DNA from: Victivallis sp. Marseille-Q1083
Lineage (GTDB): Bacteria; Verrucomicrobiota; Lentisphaeria; Victivallales; Victivallaceae
DNA: 64,000 nucleotides
Direction: 5' to 3'
Assembly (NCBI RefSeq): GCF_903645315.1
Contig: NZ_CAHJXL010000001.1
Span: 3,524,841 to 3,588,840 of the forward strand
Shown here one piece after another: positions 42,648 through 51,363 of the stretch (positions are counted from its first letter, which is position 1; the number at the start of each line of letters is the position of its first letter). A program made the position numbers and the translations under genes. The notes under the pieces were generated by a model that saw only the letters and a program-made list of their open reading frames with translations, was not told the origin of the DNA and did no database searches.

Positions 42648-42728
42648 ATATCGGGCGGAGCCGTAACGGTCACGGCGTCTTTCGCGGTCCGGGAGGCGCC
42701 GTCAACATGACAGGGGGGATGAATTCTT

Positions 42729-44741
42729 TTGGATACGATGCTGGTATTGCTGCTCGCATTGCTGGAGATGACGTTTATTTTTGTCGGCTTTTGCCTGCTG
42801 CACAGCCAGCGCAAGGTATTGGGGTCGGCGGCGTTCTACATGACCTTCGGGTTGATGTTCCTGATGATGCAGTTGGTCTATGCCGCCGATTTGCAGGTGC
42901 AGGGGCCGAACGTCCTGTGGTTCGGGTTGTCGTTCCGGTTGAGTTCAACGGTATTTTTCATGCCCTGCCTCGCCGCTTTGCTGCTGTTGTATGTCACCGA
43001 AGGAACGCTGGCGATCCAGCGTTTCATCATCGGCTTGCTGGTGTTGTTCGGCATCTTCTTCTACCTCGGCGACCTGACCAGGTTGCAGTGCGCCTGGCAG
43101 GAGTTCTCCATTTCGCAGGGCATTGCGGCCAACACTTTCGAATTCCTGCTGGAACGCAGCCGGCAGGGCCTGCTGGCGACGCTGGTCGCCCAGATCATCG
43201 ACCTCTTCCTGCTGCCGATCGTCTATACCCGGCTGCGCAACTCCAACAGAAATTTATTCTGTTGTCTGTTCGGCGCGCTGATGGTGGCGCAGCTGGCCGA
43301 TTCGCTGGTGTACATGCTGCTGACTTTCCGTACCCAGCCGCTCTGGCCGGTCGAATTGAACAATACCTTCGTCATCCGGACGGTGACGGCTTTCTGGTTC
43401 GGCATCCTGCTGACGGTTTACATCCACAAATTCGAGCAGGGCAACGAGAACAAAGAACACAATCCGCTGGAGATCGTCTTCGCGTTTTTCGGCGGTTACG
43501 GCCGTTCGAAGATGCTGGAAAAAAATCTGCTCGAATGGGAAGGCCGTTATAAAATGGTGGTGGAAAACGCCACCGAGATGGTCATCCTGATCGACAACCT
43601 CGGGATGATCATCGAGTGCAATCCGGCCACCGCCAAAATGCTGAAGATGAAATCGCCGCTCGACTTGGCCAACCGGGATTTTTTCGAATTGATGTACGAT
43701 GTCGATGAAAACATGCGGCGGGTGATGCTGAACACGCCGCCGACGGCCGACGGCCGCGGCGCCCGTTACAAGGTGCGGATGGCCGGCACCCAGAATTTGG
43801 ATCTGCTGATCGATCTGACGATTTCGCCGATCAATGTCCACGGCGTGCTGATGCTGATCGTTTTCGGCCGCGATATCACCGAAGAGACCCATCTGGCGGA
43901 AGAACGGGAGATGCTGCGCGAACAATTGGCGCATTCCCAGCGTTTGGAGTCGCTGGGCAAACTGGCCGGCGGCGTCGCCCATGATTTCAACAATTACGTT
44001 CATGCGATTCTGGGACATATCGATGTGATCAATATGATTTACGCGGTGGACAACCCGAAGATCAAGCAGCATCTCGACAAGATTGAAATGGTCGCCGAAC
44101 AGGCCAGCCGGCTGACCGGCCAGTTGCTCGGTTTCGCCCGCAAGGGAAAATATCAGGAGGCTGAACTGGAATTGCGCCAGTTGTTGCTCAAAAGCGTCGA
44201 GTTGTTCCGGCTGAGCTGCAAGCGGCATATGAAATTGATCGAAGCCTATGGCGACAGGGAGTGCTGGATTTGCGGCGATCAGCTGCAGTTGCAGCAGGTG
44301 ATCGTCAATCTGCTGATCAACGCCCGCGATGCGATGCGCAAGGAAGAGGGGTATCTGCCGGTGGTGGAAATTTCGCTGGGGGAGGCGTCGCAGTGTCCGG
44401 TCAAGCCGCATCCGATGGAATTGCCGCCGGAAGGATTCGAACCGGCCGATTTCTATTACATCATGATCCGGGATAACGGCCGTGGGATGAACCGGGCAAC
44501 GATGCAGCGGATTTTCGAACCGTTCTTCACGACCAAGCCGGTCGGAGAGGGAACCGGCATGGGGCTGGCGATGGTTTACGGCACGATTAACCATCACCAC
44601 GGCGCGATGCAGGTCCTGAGCCGGGTCGGCAAGGGGACTACCTTTATCATTTTCCTGCCGAAACTGACCAACCGCCGGCAGGCCGACCAGCAGAGCAGCA
44701 TTCAACTGGCGACCGAAGAGATGCCGGCGCCGGAAGTGTGA
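42729..44741 (+). CDS. Membrane sensor histidine kinase with PAS domain
   Basis: The protein has 670 residues. Residues 1-235 form about seven membrane helices of an unrecognised sensor type. Residues about 275-400 are a PAS domain (YKMVVENATEMVILIDNLGM). The dimerisation domain has the H-box KLAGGVAHDFNNYVHAILGH with the phosphorylated His418. The ATPase domain shows LINARDAM (N box), DNGRGM (G1) and EGTGMGLAMVYGTINHHHG (G2). The TTG at 42729 is chosen because GGGGGG ends 10 bases upstream; an ATG at 42738 is the alternative. No response regulator is adjacent, so it is an orphan kinase. Confidence 0.85.
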   Translation: MDTMLVLLLALLEMTFIFVGFCLLHSQRKVLGSAAFYMTFGLMFLMMQLVYAADLQVQGPNVLWFGLSFRLSSTVFFMPCLAALLLLYVTEGTLAIQRFIIGLLVLFGIFFYLGDLTRLQCAWQEFSISQGIAANTFEFLLERSRQGLLATLVAQIIDLFLLPIVYTRLRNSNRNLFCCLFGALMVAQLADSLVYMLLTFRTQPLWPVELNNTFVIRTVTAFWFGILLTVYIHKFEQGNENKEHNPLEIVFAFFGGYGRSKMLEKNLLEWEGRYKMVVENATEMVILIDNLGMIIECNPATAKMLKMKSPLDLANRDFFELMYDVDENMRRVMLNTPPTADGRGARYKVRMAGTQNLDLLIDLTISPINVHGVLMLIVFGRDITEETHLAEEREMLREQLAHSQRLESLGKLAGGVAHDFNNYVHAILGHIDVINMIYAVDNPKIKQHLDKIEMVAEQASRLTGQLLGFARKGKYQEAELELRQLLLKSVELFRLSCKRHMKLIEAYGDRECWICGDQLQLQQVIVNLLINARDAMRKEEGYLPVVEISLGEASQCPVKPHPMELPPEGFEPADFYYIMIRDNGRGMNRATMQRIFEPFFTTKPVGEGTGMGLAMVYGTINHHHGAMQVLSRVGKGTTFIIFLPKLTNRRQADQQSSIQLATEEMPAPEV

Positions 44742-44811
44742 CTTTATCCCTCTGGTAAACAAGCGGAAAAGCAACGCGGCGCAGTGAGCGTCCAGCCTGT
44801 GGCCGGCAGGT

Positions 44812-45591
44812 GTGGGCCGGCAGCGACTGCTCTATGTGCCGGGTTCCAGTCGAATGAAACCGATGTGGCAACAGGCGATGCCGGAACAAAGCGTCATCTA
44901 CCGGCGGGAATGGGCCGGCCGGACCGAATTGGCGCTCTATTCGCCGACGGAAGTAGCGGAGGAATCTTTGCTGATCCGGTTGCCGTCAGACCGGCAGAAC
45001 GCGTTGGAAATGATCCGGCGCGACCGGCTCAACCGGTTGCAGCGGTACGTACGTATTTCACCGCTGGAATCTTCGTTGCCGCCGGTGCGGCCGTTTGTGT
45101 TGACCGCGCAAGAAGTCGTGGCCTTGACGGATATGGAGGATTTGGAGGTATATCTGGCGGAATATCTGCAATCTTTGCAGCAACGCGATCGCGAGAATGC
45201 ATCATATGATGTGGAAGTGACGGTATCGCCGCTGACCGGCCGGCCCGGCTGTTATGCCATAACCATGAAGTCTTTTGACCAACTGAAGCATGAAGTGGTT
45301 GCTGCTCCGGCTTTGCTGGTGGAGAAGGGAACGGTCGGAACGGTGGAATTATTGGGACCGGGAACGACCTCTCACTGGTTTCAGACCGAATTTTTTGAAG
45401 AAGTCAAGGTGTCGGGATATGGTTATGTTGCCAAGACCAGAGTCGATCCGGCGGACGGTGGTAAAATCCGGTTACGGATAGCCTGCATGTTCCGTTTGCG
45501 GAGTGGAAACGGAAAAGAAGATTCTACCAGGTTGATCGAGAAAGAGCTGTGGTTGGAATCCGGGGAACCGGTGACGTTGCGGGGAAATTGA
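44812..45591 (+). CDS. Hypothetical protein, possibly secretin-like beta domain
   Basis: The protein has 259 residues from a GTG at 44812; ATGs at 44854 and 44866 are possible starts. There is no signal peptide. The C-terminal 130 residues run like a secretin or pilus-channel beta domain: HEVVAAPALLVEKGTVGTVE followed by YVAKTRVDPADGGKIRLRIA. That likeness is weak and is a guess. No known family is recognised. It lies 70 bp after the kinase gene and ends 6 bp before a perfect 17-bp hairpin. Confidence 0.5.
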   Translation: MGRQRLLYVPGSSRMKPMWQQAMPEQSVIYRREWAGRTELALYSPTEVAEESLLIRLPSDRQNALEMIRRDRLNRLQRYVRISPLESSLPPVRPFVLTAQEVVALTDMEDLEVYLAEYLQSLQQRDRENASYDVEVTVSPLTGRPGCYAITMKSFDQLKHEVVAAPALLVEKGTVGTVELLGPGTTSHWFQTEFFEEVKVSGYGYVAKTRVDPADGGKIRLRIACMFRLRSGNGKEDSTRLIEKELWLESGEPVTLRGN

Positions 45592-45596
45592 GAATG

Positions 45597-45631
45597 GCCG
45601 CCGTCTCCGGTTTGAAACCGGAGACGGCGGC
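45597..45631. terminator. Perfect 17-bp hairpin between convergent genes
   Basis: GCCGCCGTCTCCGGTTT (45597-45613) and its exact complement (45615-45631) flank a single base; in RNA the AAA/TTT end would open into a loop. It starts 6 bp after the hypothetical gene's stop. No T tract follows. The rest of the 212-bp gap up to the pseudopilin stop shows no supported gene. Confidence 0.55.
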
Positions 45632-45803
45632 GGACATTGGGCGACGCGGATCGGTCGCGTTGTTGCCTAATCGACGGTAGACGGTTTCGACCTTCGGCTT
45701 CGGATTGTCGAAGGTCATGAACCGCATCTGCCGGGGCCGCCGGGGGCAGCGACAGATTGTGATCGTCGAACGGCAATTACGGCCCGGCAAAACGTACCTT
45801 TCT

Positions 45804-46469
45804 TCAATCGCCGTATGTGCTGTTCCATTTTTCGTCATTGTCGGCAAGCTCTGTGGCGGACATCGGCTGGACATGCCAGTCGGCAAACAGCATGTTGGTC
45901 TTTTTGTCATGGACCATGCCGGCTCCCATAAAAGTGGTCTGGTTTCTGACATTCCAGGCGTTATCCGACCAGCTCGGGAAATAATCGATGTAACCGCCGC
46001 CCTCGCTGGAACAATCCGCCAGTACCGCCAGAATGGTCGGCTGCTTCATCTGGACGGTCTTTTTGCCTCGCCCCAGGCGCGCATAATTGTGGACATAATT
46101 CATGCCGTAGGGATTGTCCATCGTCGAGTTATCGTTCCACCATTGACGGCTGTTGGTCGGGCATTGCCAGACACCGGACAGCGCCCGGCCGTCCCATACT
46201 TCGTTGCCGGTCTCATACCAGCCGAGATCCAGCCACCAGGTGGTGTTGCTTTTACCGAATTCACCAAAATCGTAATGCGCCAGGTAATTGTCATCGTAGT
46301 CGTTGGTGTACATCGAATAAGTGATGCCCAACTGTTTCAGGTTATTGACGCATTTGATTGACATCGCCCTCGCTTTGGCTTTGCCCAATGCCGGCAGCAA
46401 CATACTGGCAAGAATGGCGATAATCGCAATCACGACCAGCAGTTCGATGAGTGTGAAACTTTTCTTCAT
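45804..46469 (-). CDS. Prepilin-type (pseudopilin) protein, H-X9-DG family
   Basis: The protein has 221 residues. The ATG at 46469 is chosen because GGAAAG lies 6 bases upstream and MKKS leads directly into [19 protein letters not shown]; an ATG further upstream would put 17 polar residues ahead. The globular part has the H-x9-D motif in [19 protein letters not shown], with DW in place of DG. It lies 51 bp after the LacI-type regulator on the same strand, so the pair is probably one operon. No carbohydrate-active gene follows in the window. Confidence 0.83.
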   Translation of the reverse strand: MKKSFTLIELLVVIAIIAILASMLLPALGKAKARAMSIKCVNNLKQLGITYSMYTNDYDDNYLAHYDFGEFGKSNTTWWLDLGWYETGNEVWDGRALSGVWQCPTNSRQWWNDNSTMDNPYGMNYVHNYARLGRGKKTVQMKQPTILAVLADCSSEGGGYIDYFPSWSDNAWNVRNQTTFMGAGMVHDKKTNMLFADWHVQPMSATELADNDEKWNSTYGD

Positions 46470-46520
46470 GGTTACTTTCCTTTCCGATTTAGATGGAGGT
46501 TTTTGGTGTTTTATATACAA

Positions 46521-47669
46521 TTAAGAGAGTGCAAAAGTTCCATCGGCAACTTGGATGGCTTCGACCGCCGCCTTCACCTGCAAGTCCGGTTTCTGAATGA
46601 CGTGCAGCGAACGGTTCGGCGGCGGCGCCGTCGAATGGCGGACGATGATTTCGGCATTGTTTTTGAACATGTTCAGATTGAAGCTGATCTCTTCGAAAGT
46701 CCGCTTGCCTTCTGCCAGATCGAGAACGCTCAACGCCGCTTGTTGGCCGAGGATGAACGTATGGTCGTCGAAGGTGGTCATCTGAATGATGCCGTAACGG
46801 CTCAACGGCGTTTCCAGCGAGATGATGCTAATGTCCTGCGGGCAGTTGCCGCCGGCCTCGATGAAACGGTTCAAAAAACCAGCGGCAAATTGATCGGTGG
46901 CCGCCAGCGCGGTGAAGCGCTCGGCCAGCGGCATCGCCAGCCATTCCCCGGCCAGCCGGGCACCGCTGATGAACTCCTCCGCCTGGTAAGGCGGGAACTG
47001 CAGTTCCAGGTCGTTCCAGAGATTTTTGGCGCAAAGCCGTTCGCGGGCCTCCTGGTAAATTTCCCGGGTGAACAGGTAATAAACCGGTACGGCAATCCGG
47101 CGGTGCCCCAGGCTGTAAAAATAGGAAAGAATGCGTTCGCAACTCTCCTGTTCGTCGGTGTTGACGCAGAGGATGTCTTCCGGGTATTGACCACCGATGA
47201 TGACGAACGGCAGTTTGGTCTTCTGAATTTCACGGACGACCTGCAAATCGGTGATCCCGGCCAGAATCAGGCCGTCGATGTTGCACTGACGAATGTTGGT
47301 CGGCATGATGAATTCGTTGATGTCGCTCATGTCGTAGGTGGAGATAACCACGTTGTATTTTCGTTTCCGGCAGATGTCGTGAACGCCGGACAGCATCGTG
47401 GCGAAATAGTTGTTGGCCAATCCGAGCGTTACTTTGCAGGAAAGCAGAAAACCGATCTGATAGCTTCGCTTGCTGGAAAGCATCCGGGCCGCACTCTGCG
47501 GAACGTAATTGTGGGTCTTGATGATTTGCTGTACCCGTTCTTTGGTCTGGGCGCTGATTTTCGGACGGTTGTTGAGTACGGCGGAAACCGCCGCCGTCGA
47601 AACGCCGGCCAGTCGGGCAATATCACTGATTCGTAATTTGCCGTTCTTCCGTTCCGGGGCTGTACTCAT
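46521..47669 (-). CDS. LacI-family transcriptional regulator
   Basis: The protein has 382 residues from the ATG at 47669, which follows AAGGA by 10 bases; an ATG at 47696 would add nine residues. The LacI helix-turn-helix is LRISDIARLAGVSTAAVSAV, followed by the hinge helix NYVPQSAARMLSS. The sensor domain is a periplasmic-binding-protein fold (YQIGFLLSC, then DGLILAGI). It is slightly long for LacI. Two 14-bp palindromes with central CG lie in its promoter, so it very likely represses itself and the pseudopilin gene behind it. The effector is unknown. Confidence 0.9.
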   Translation of the reverse strand: MSTAPERKNGKLRISDIARLAGVSTAAVSAVLNNRPKISAQTKERVQQIIKTHNYVPQSAARMLSSKRSYQIGFLLSCKVTLGLANNYFATMLSGVHDICRKRKYNVVISTYDMSDINEFIMPTNIRQCNIDGLILAGITDLQVVREIQKTKLPFVIIGGQYPEDILCVNTDEQESCERILSYFYSLGHRRIAVPVYYLFTREIYQEARERLCAKNLWNDLELQFPPYQAEEFISGARLAGEWLAMPLAERFTALAATDQFAAGFLNRFIEAGGNCPQDISIISLETPLSRYGIIQMTTFDDHTFILGQQAALSVLDLAEGKRTFEEISFNLNMFKNNAEIIVRHSTAPPPNRSLHVIQKPDLQVKAAVEAIQVADGTFALS

Positions 47670-47719
47670 GAGCGTCTCATCCTTGTTGTCATTCATCGTA
47701 TCGTCATGGTTAATGATTA

Positions 47720-47733
47720 GTGAATCGATTTAC
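47720..47733. promoter_or_regulatory. LacI operator 2 (GTGAATCGATTTAC)
   Basis: An imperfect palindrome with central CG, downstream of the predicted start of the lacI-type gene. Its centre lies 34 bp from that of operator 1. Confidence 0.55.
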
Positions 47734-47747
47734 TTCGTTTGCTATAT

Positions 47748-47776
47748 AGTATAGTAAATCGGTTAACAAAATGCAA
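47748..47776 (-). promoter_or_regulatory. Promoter of the LacI-type gene with operator in the spacer
   Basis: On the minus strand TTGCAT (47771-47776), 17 bases, TATACT (47748-47753). Operator 1 (GTAAATCGGTTAAC on the plus strand, 47754-47767) fills the spacer between the two boxes, a classic autorepression layout. Confidence 0.65.
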
Positions 47777-47852
47777 TAGGGAAATCTAAAAAAAATGAAA
47801 TTTTTTTTGTTTTTCTTTGATTTTGATGAGAAGTGGGAAGATGATAGTCGGC

Positions 47853-47901
47853 CGGCGGCGGCTTTCTACCCGGCGAAAAGTGGGATGAAAAGCCGCCGCC
47901 G
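47853..47901 (-). terminator. 13-bp hairpin after the nitroreductase gene
   Basis: CGGCGGCGGCTTT (47853-47865) and AAAGCCGCCGCCG (47889-47901) pair perfectly around a 23-base loop, 5 bp past the stop codon. No T tract follows on the minus strand. Confidence 0.5.
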
Positions 47902-47906
47902 TGGCT

Positions 47907-48482
47907 TCAGCGCCAGGAAACGAGATCGTCCAGCCGGTATTTCGGCACGTGCAGCACATCCCGGTCGTCGAGATAATAACTGGCGTCCTCATCCAGCGCC
48001 ACGGTTTCGCCGACCGGCATTTCAGCCGGATAGCCGACCGCCAGCAGATAAAGCAGCCGCCGCGGCGCCGAAAAATCCAGCAGGCTTTCGACCGCCCGGG
48101 CGTCGAAAGCGCCGATCCAGCAGCAGCCGAGTTCCTGGTCGGCGGCCATCAGTTCCATGCTCTGGATGGCGGCGCCGGCGTCGGCGTAAAGATGATTGTT
48201 CGGCGTCGCGTCGCTGTAAACGGCGATGAAACACCGAGGCGCGGTTTCGCCGGGCACCGGATTGCGCCGGGGAGCGACCTTGGCGGCATAACGGGTATGC
48301 CGGAAGATCTCGCCGACCAGCGATTCATCGCGCAGAACAAGATAACGCAGACGCTGCAAATTGGCGGCGCAGGAACTCTGCCTTGCCGCCTCCAGCATCC
48401 GTCGCAGCGCTTCCTCCGGGACCGGGCGCTGCTGAAAGCGCCGGATGGTCCGGCGCCTGGCCAGCAAAGTGTTGAAATCCAT
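47907..48482 (-). CDS. Nitroreductase-family flavoprotein
   Basis: The protein has 191 residues. The start at 48482 gives MDFNTLLARRRTIRRFQQRP, the typical FMN-binding opening (RRTIRRF) of the family. SSCAANLQRLRYLVLRD and DAGAAIQSMELMAADQELGC follow as expected, with CCWIGAFD and the C-terminal YPAEMPVGETVALDEDASYY. These enzymes reduce nitro compounds, quinones or enones with NAD(P)H and FMN. The physiological substrate is unknown. A G-rich ribosome site lies about 6 bases upstream. It follows the NDK gene by 14 bp on the same strand and is probably co-transcribed with it. Confidence 0.88.
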   Translation of the reverse strand: MDFNTLLARRRTIRRFQQRPVPEEALRRMLEAARQSSCAANLQRLRYLVLRDESLVGEIFRHTRYAAKVAPRRNPVPGETAPRCFIAVYSDATPNNHLYADAGAAIQSMELMAADQELGCCWIGAFDARAVESLLDFSAPRRLLYLLAVGYPAEMPVGETVALDEDASYYLDDRDVLHVPKYRLDDLVSWR

Positions 48483-48496
48483 GATTGCCCCCCGGC

Positions 48497-49666
48497 TCAG
48501 TTGGCGGCCAGAAATTCGTCGATCTTGGCGGCCAGATGATTGCGGCTGATCTTGATGATGCGCTCTTCGCGCCGGACGCTTTCCGGCGAATCGGAGGCGT
48601 GGGCGGTGTTGACCATGACGTTGCTGCCGAAATCGCGCCGGACGGTGCCGCCGGGCGCTTTGCCGGGATCGGTCGGACCGAGGACGCGACGGATCCGCTG
48701 AATGGCGTCCTTGCCCTCGTAAATCAGCACCAGGCACTTGACCAGGCCGGGCTCGTTGCGTTCCGCTTCCGGACAATCTTCCGGCCGGCGGCCGGACATG
48801 AATTCGATCAGGCTGCCGAACTCGTAGTCGGCGTAGCGCATGCCGACGCTGGCGGTGAGTTGCTCCAGGACGCCGTTATCCAGCGGGCAATGCAGTTCCT
48901 GCTCGAGCAACTGGCGCGCCCTGTCGCCGATCTTCGGCGCCAGTTTTTCCTGCAGCGCCTGCTGGACCGGGCCGTAGAATTCCAGCGCTTCGGCGATGCT
49001 CATCCGGTAAAGCTTGCAGCCGACGATCCGCAAACCGGTACGGCTGAGCATGTCGATGATGTTGCCGGGCCGGCTGCTGGGATAGCGCCAGTTGTCCGGC
49101 TTGATGATGACCAGCGTCTGTTCGTCGTCCGGTGCCGAACCGACGGTATTGGCGATAATGTTCGGCGACTGGGAGGCGACTTCGGCAAACAGTTTCAGGG
49201 CCGGCACGGCGCGGTTCCAATCCTCCGGCGCCAGCACGGCCGGCTCGAAATAGCGGATGACGGCCGGATTGTCCCTGTCTTCGATCAGATCGGCGTAGGT
49301 GGCGCGAATCGTGTCGCCGTTCATCAGCGAGTGCGGTGCCTGATAGGGAATGCCGCCGACGATTCCGGCAATCTTGCGGCAGGCGTCTTCGCCTTTGAAC
49401 AGCACCAGCAGGAAGCGTTTGTTCTTGCCTTCGCCGGTGGGAGTGAAGTTTTCAAGGACGTAATCGGCGAGCATTTCGGAATTTTTCGATTTCTCCTGGC
49501 GCAGCAACGCGGCATAAGCCTGCGTCTGTTCCGGGGTGAAGGCCAGAATCTGGGCGCCGATGAGTTCCAGGTCGGTCCTGGACAGCAGCCGGGCGAGAAT
49601 GACGCCGGTACGCGCTTTGATCAGACTGTACGGAGAGATTACGACATACGATAATTCAACAGCCAT
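48497..49666 (-). CDS. ndk: Tandem-domain nucleoside-diphosphate kinase
   Basis: The protein has 389 residues, against about 140-150 for an ordinary NDK. Residues 1-155 are an NDK-like domain (LSYVVISPYSLIKARTG, then GDTIRATYADLIEDRDNPAV) that lacks the active-site H-G/A-S-D-S block. Residues about 185-389 form a second domain with TLVIIKPDNWR and the active motif NTAHASDS, His356, which would carry the phosphate. It has an insertion of about 45 residues before that block. The protein probably exchanges the gamma phosphate between NTPs and NDPs through the second domain. The first may be structural or regulatory. Confidence 0.85.
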   Translation of the reverse strand: MAVELSYVVISPYSLIKARTGVILARLLSRTDLELIGAQILAFTPEQTQAYAALLRQEKSKNSEMLADYVLENFTPTGEGKNKRFLLVLFKGEDACRKIAGIVGGIPYQAPHSLMNGDTIRATYADLIEDRDNPAVIRYFEPAVLAPEDWNRAVPALKLFAEVASQSPNIIANTVGSAPDDEQTLVIIKPDNWRYPSSRPGNIIDMLSRTGLRIVGCKLYRMSIAEALEFYGPVQQALQEKLAPKIGDRARQLLEQELHCPLDNGVLEQLTASVGMRYADYEFGSLIEFMSGRRPEDCPEAERNEPGLVKCLVLIYEGKDAIQRIRRVLGPTDPGKAPGGTVRRDFGSNVMVNTAHASDSPESVRREERIIKISRNHLAAKIDEFLAAN

Positions 49667-49703
49667 TTGTCACATCCTTGCGTTTTGGTTGTCTCAAGAG
49701 ATG

Positions 49704-49723
49704 GCCCGGCTCCGGAGCCGGGC
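49704..49723. terminator. Perfect 20-bp palindrome upstream of the NDK and rnf genes
   Basis: GCCCGGCTCC followed by its exact complement, with no loop base. It sits between the divergent ndk and rnfA genes, so it is not at a gene end and may be an operator or cruciform-type site instead. Confidence 0.35.
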
Positions 49724-49813
49724 TCTAGCTAAATCAACTGTAATATAGCCAGATGAATGAAAAAAAACAACTGCGGTTGACGGCTTTTTTTGCCGGAGCA
49801 CCTGAAAGATGCG

Positions 49814-49842
49814 TTGACAGCGGCGGCTTGGAATGATACATT
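49814..49842 (+). promoter_or_regulatory. Promoter of the rnf operon
   Basis: TTGACA (49814-49819), 17 bases, TACATT (49837-49842), about 55 bases before the rnfA start. The -35 is consensus and the -10 matches at four of six positions. Confidence 0.6.
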
Positions 49843-49901
49843 GTATTCGTCCGTTTTTTTAGCGGAAAATGACGTGCAAACCAGAGAAACAGGGAATATC
49901 T

Positions 49902-50504
49902 ATGGAGCAACAAAATTACTTGGAATTGACCATTGGAGCGGTGCTGGTGTACAATTTTGTACTGGCCCGTTTCATGGGCATCTGTCCGTTCCTCGGCGTG
50001 TCCAAACGGTTGGATACGGCGCTGGGGATGGGAAGCGCCGTCGTCTTCGTCATGACATTGGCTTCGCTGGCGACGGCATTGGTCTTTCAATATGTGCTGC
50101 AGACACGGGAAATTTTCGGCATTTCGGTCGACCTGAAATTTCTCCAGATTATTCTGTTCATTCTCATTATCGCCGCGTTGGTGCAGGTGGTGGAAATCTG
50201 CCTGCAGAAACTTTCGCCGGCCCTCTACCGATCGCTGGGCATTTACCTGCCGCTGATCACCACCAACTGTGCGGTGATGGGAGTGGCGTCAATCAACGCC
50301 CAGGCCGGCCGGCCGGTCTGGCCGGCGACATTGTTCGGCTTCTGTTCCGGCGTCGGTTTCGCGTTGGCGCTGCTGATCTTTGCCGGGGTGCGGGAGCGCC
50401 TGGCACTGTCGCAGATTCCCCGGCCGTTTCAGGGCATGTCGATCGCGTTGATCACCGCCGGCATCCTGGCGATGGCCTTCATCGGTTTTTCCGGAATCTG
50501 CTAA
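49902..50504 (+). CDS. rnfA: Rnf electron transport complex subunit A
   Basis: The protein has 200 residues with six membrane helices and the conserved opening YLELTIGAVLVYNFVLARFM GICPFLGVS and ITTNCAVMGVAS, each with a Cys that in Rnf/Nqr binds the intramembrane iron centre between RnfA and RnfE. CAGGGA precedes the ATG at 49902; an upstream in-frame start would add polar residues only. It is the first gene of rnfABCDGE, which couples ferredoxin oxidation and NAD reduction to pumping of Na+ or H+. Confidence 0.93.
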   Translation: MEQQNYLELTIGAVLVYNFVLARFMGICPFLGVSKRLDTALGMGSAVVFVMTLASLATALVFQYVLQTREIFGISVDLKFLQIILFILIIAALVQVVEICLQKLSPALYRSLGIYLPLITTNCAVMGVASINAQAGRPVWPATLFGFCSGVGFALALLIFAGVRERLALSQIPRPFQGMSIALITAGILAMAFIGFSGIC

Positions 50505-50520
50505 GGAGGCACCCCGAATC

Positions 50521-51363
50521 ATGGAGACGATTTTCGTATCGGTCGGCATTGTGCTGGTCATCGGCGGCTGCCTGGGCGCGGTCATCGGGCTGGCGGCCAG
50601 AATATTCAAAGTGGAAGTTGATCCGCGCATCGAGCTGGTCACCGAATTGCTGCCGGGCGCCAATTGCGGCGGCTGCGGCAAAGCCGGCTGCGCCGATTTC
50701 GCCAAGGCGGTGGTCAATGGCGAGTTGCCGCCGAACAAGTGTCCGGTCAGTTCCCAGGAAGTGGTGGCGACGATCGCCAACACGCTGGGAATCGAAGCGG
50801 GCAGCAGCTTCAAACAGGTCGCCGTCGTGCTGTGCGGCGGCGACATCAACCAGACCCGGCTGCATGTTCTCTACAACGGCGTTCGCGACTGCGTTTCGGC
50901 TTCGCTGGTGGCCGGCGGCCCGAAAGGGTGTTCCTATGGCTGTCTCGGCATGGGCAGTTGCGCGCGCGCCTGCCCGTTCGGCGCGATTGAAATCATCAAC
51001 AATCTGGCGGTGGTGCACAATGAACTGTGCGTCGGCTGCGGCAACTGCGTCAATACCTGTCCGCGGCATCTGATCAAACTGGTGCCGGCCGAAGCCAGGG
51101 TCCATATCTACTGCAGTTCTCCACAGCGTGGCCCCTTGAAAAAGAAAGTTTGCGCCGTGCCGTGCATCGCCTGCCGGAAATGTCAGAAAGCGGGCGCGGA
51201 AGGTCAGTTTGTTCCGGACGGATTCAAGCTGTCGGTCAATTACGGCGCGGAATCGTTGCCGGGACCGGCAGTGGTCGAAGCGGCCGGCTGTCCGACCGGT
51301 TGCCTGCTGACGGTGGATGGGCATTTGCAGATTGAACGCAATGAAATTCTGGAGAATCATTGA
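50521..51363 (+). CDS. rnfB: Rnf electron transport complex subunit B
   Basis: The protein has 280 residues. An N-terminal membrane anchor is followed by the 4Fe-4S domain GANCGGCGKAGCADFAKAVV with C at the expected spacing, then GSCARACPFGAIEI and CVGCGNCVNTCPRHL ferredoxin-type clusters and a further CIACRKCQKAG set. It takes electrons from ferredoxin. The stop overlaps the rnfC start (TGATG). Confidence 0.93.
   Translation: METIFVSVGIVLVIGGCLGAVIGLAARIFKVEVDPRIELVTELLPGANCGGCGKAGCADFAKAVVNGELPPNKCPVSSQEVVATIANTLGIEAGSSFKQVAVVLCGGDINQTRLHVLYNGVRDCVSASLVAGGPKGCSYGCLGMGSCARACPFGAIEIINNLAVVHNELCVGCGNCVNTCPRHLIKLVPAEARVHIYCSSPQRGPLKKKVCAVPCIACRKCQKAGAEGQFVPDGFKLSVNYGAESLPGPAVVEAAGCPTGCLLTVDGHLQIERNEILENH

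Noticed and set aside
46503-49654. Plus-strand open frames opposite the LacI, nitroreductase and NDK genes.
   Set aside because: The minus-strand products are clear family members; the plus frames lack motifs and starts with ribosome sites.
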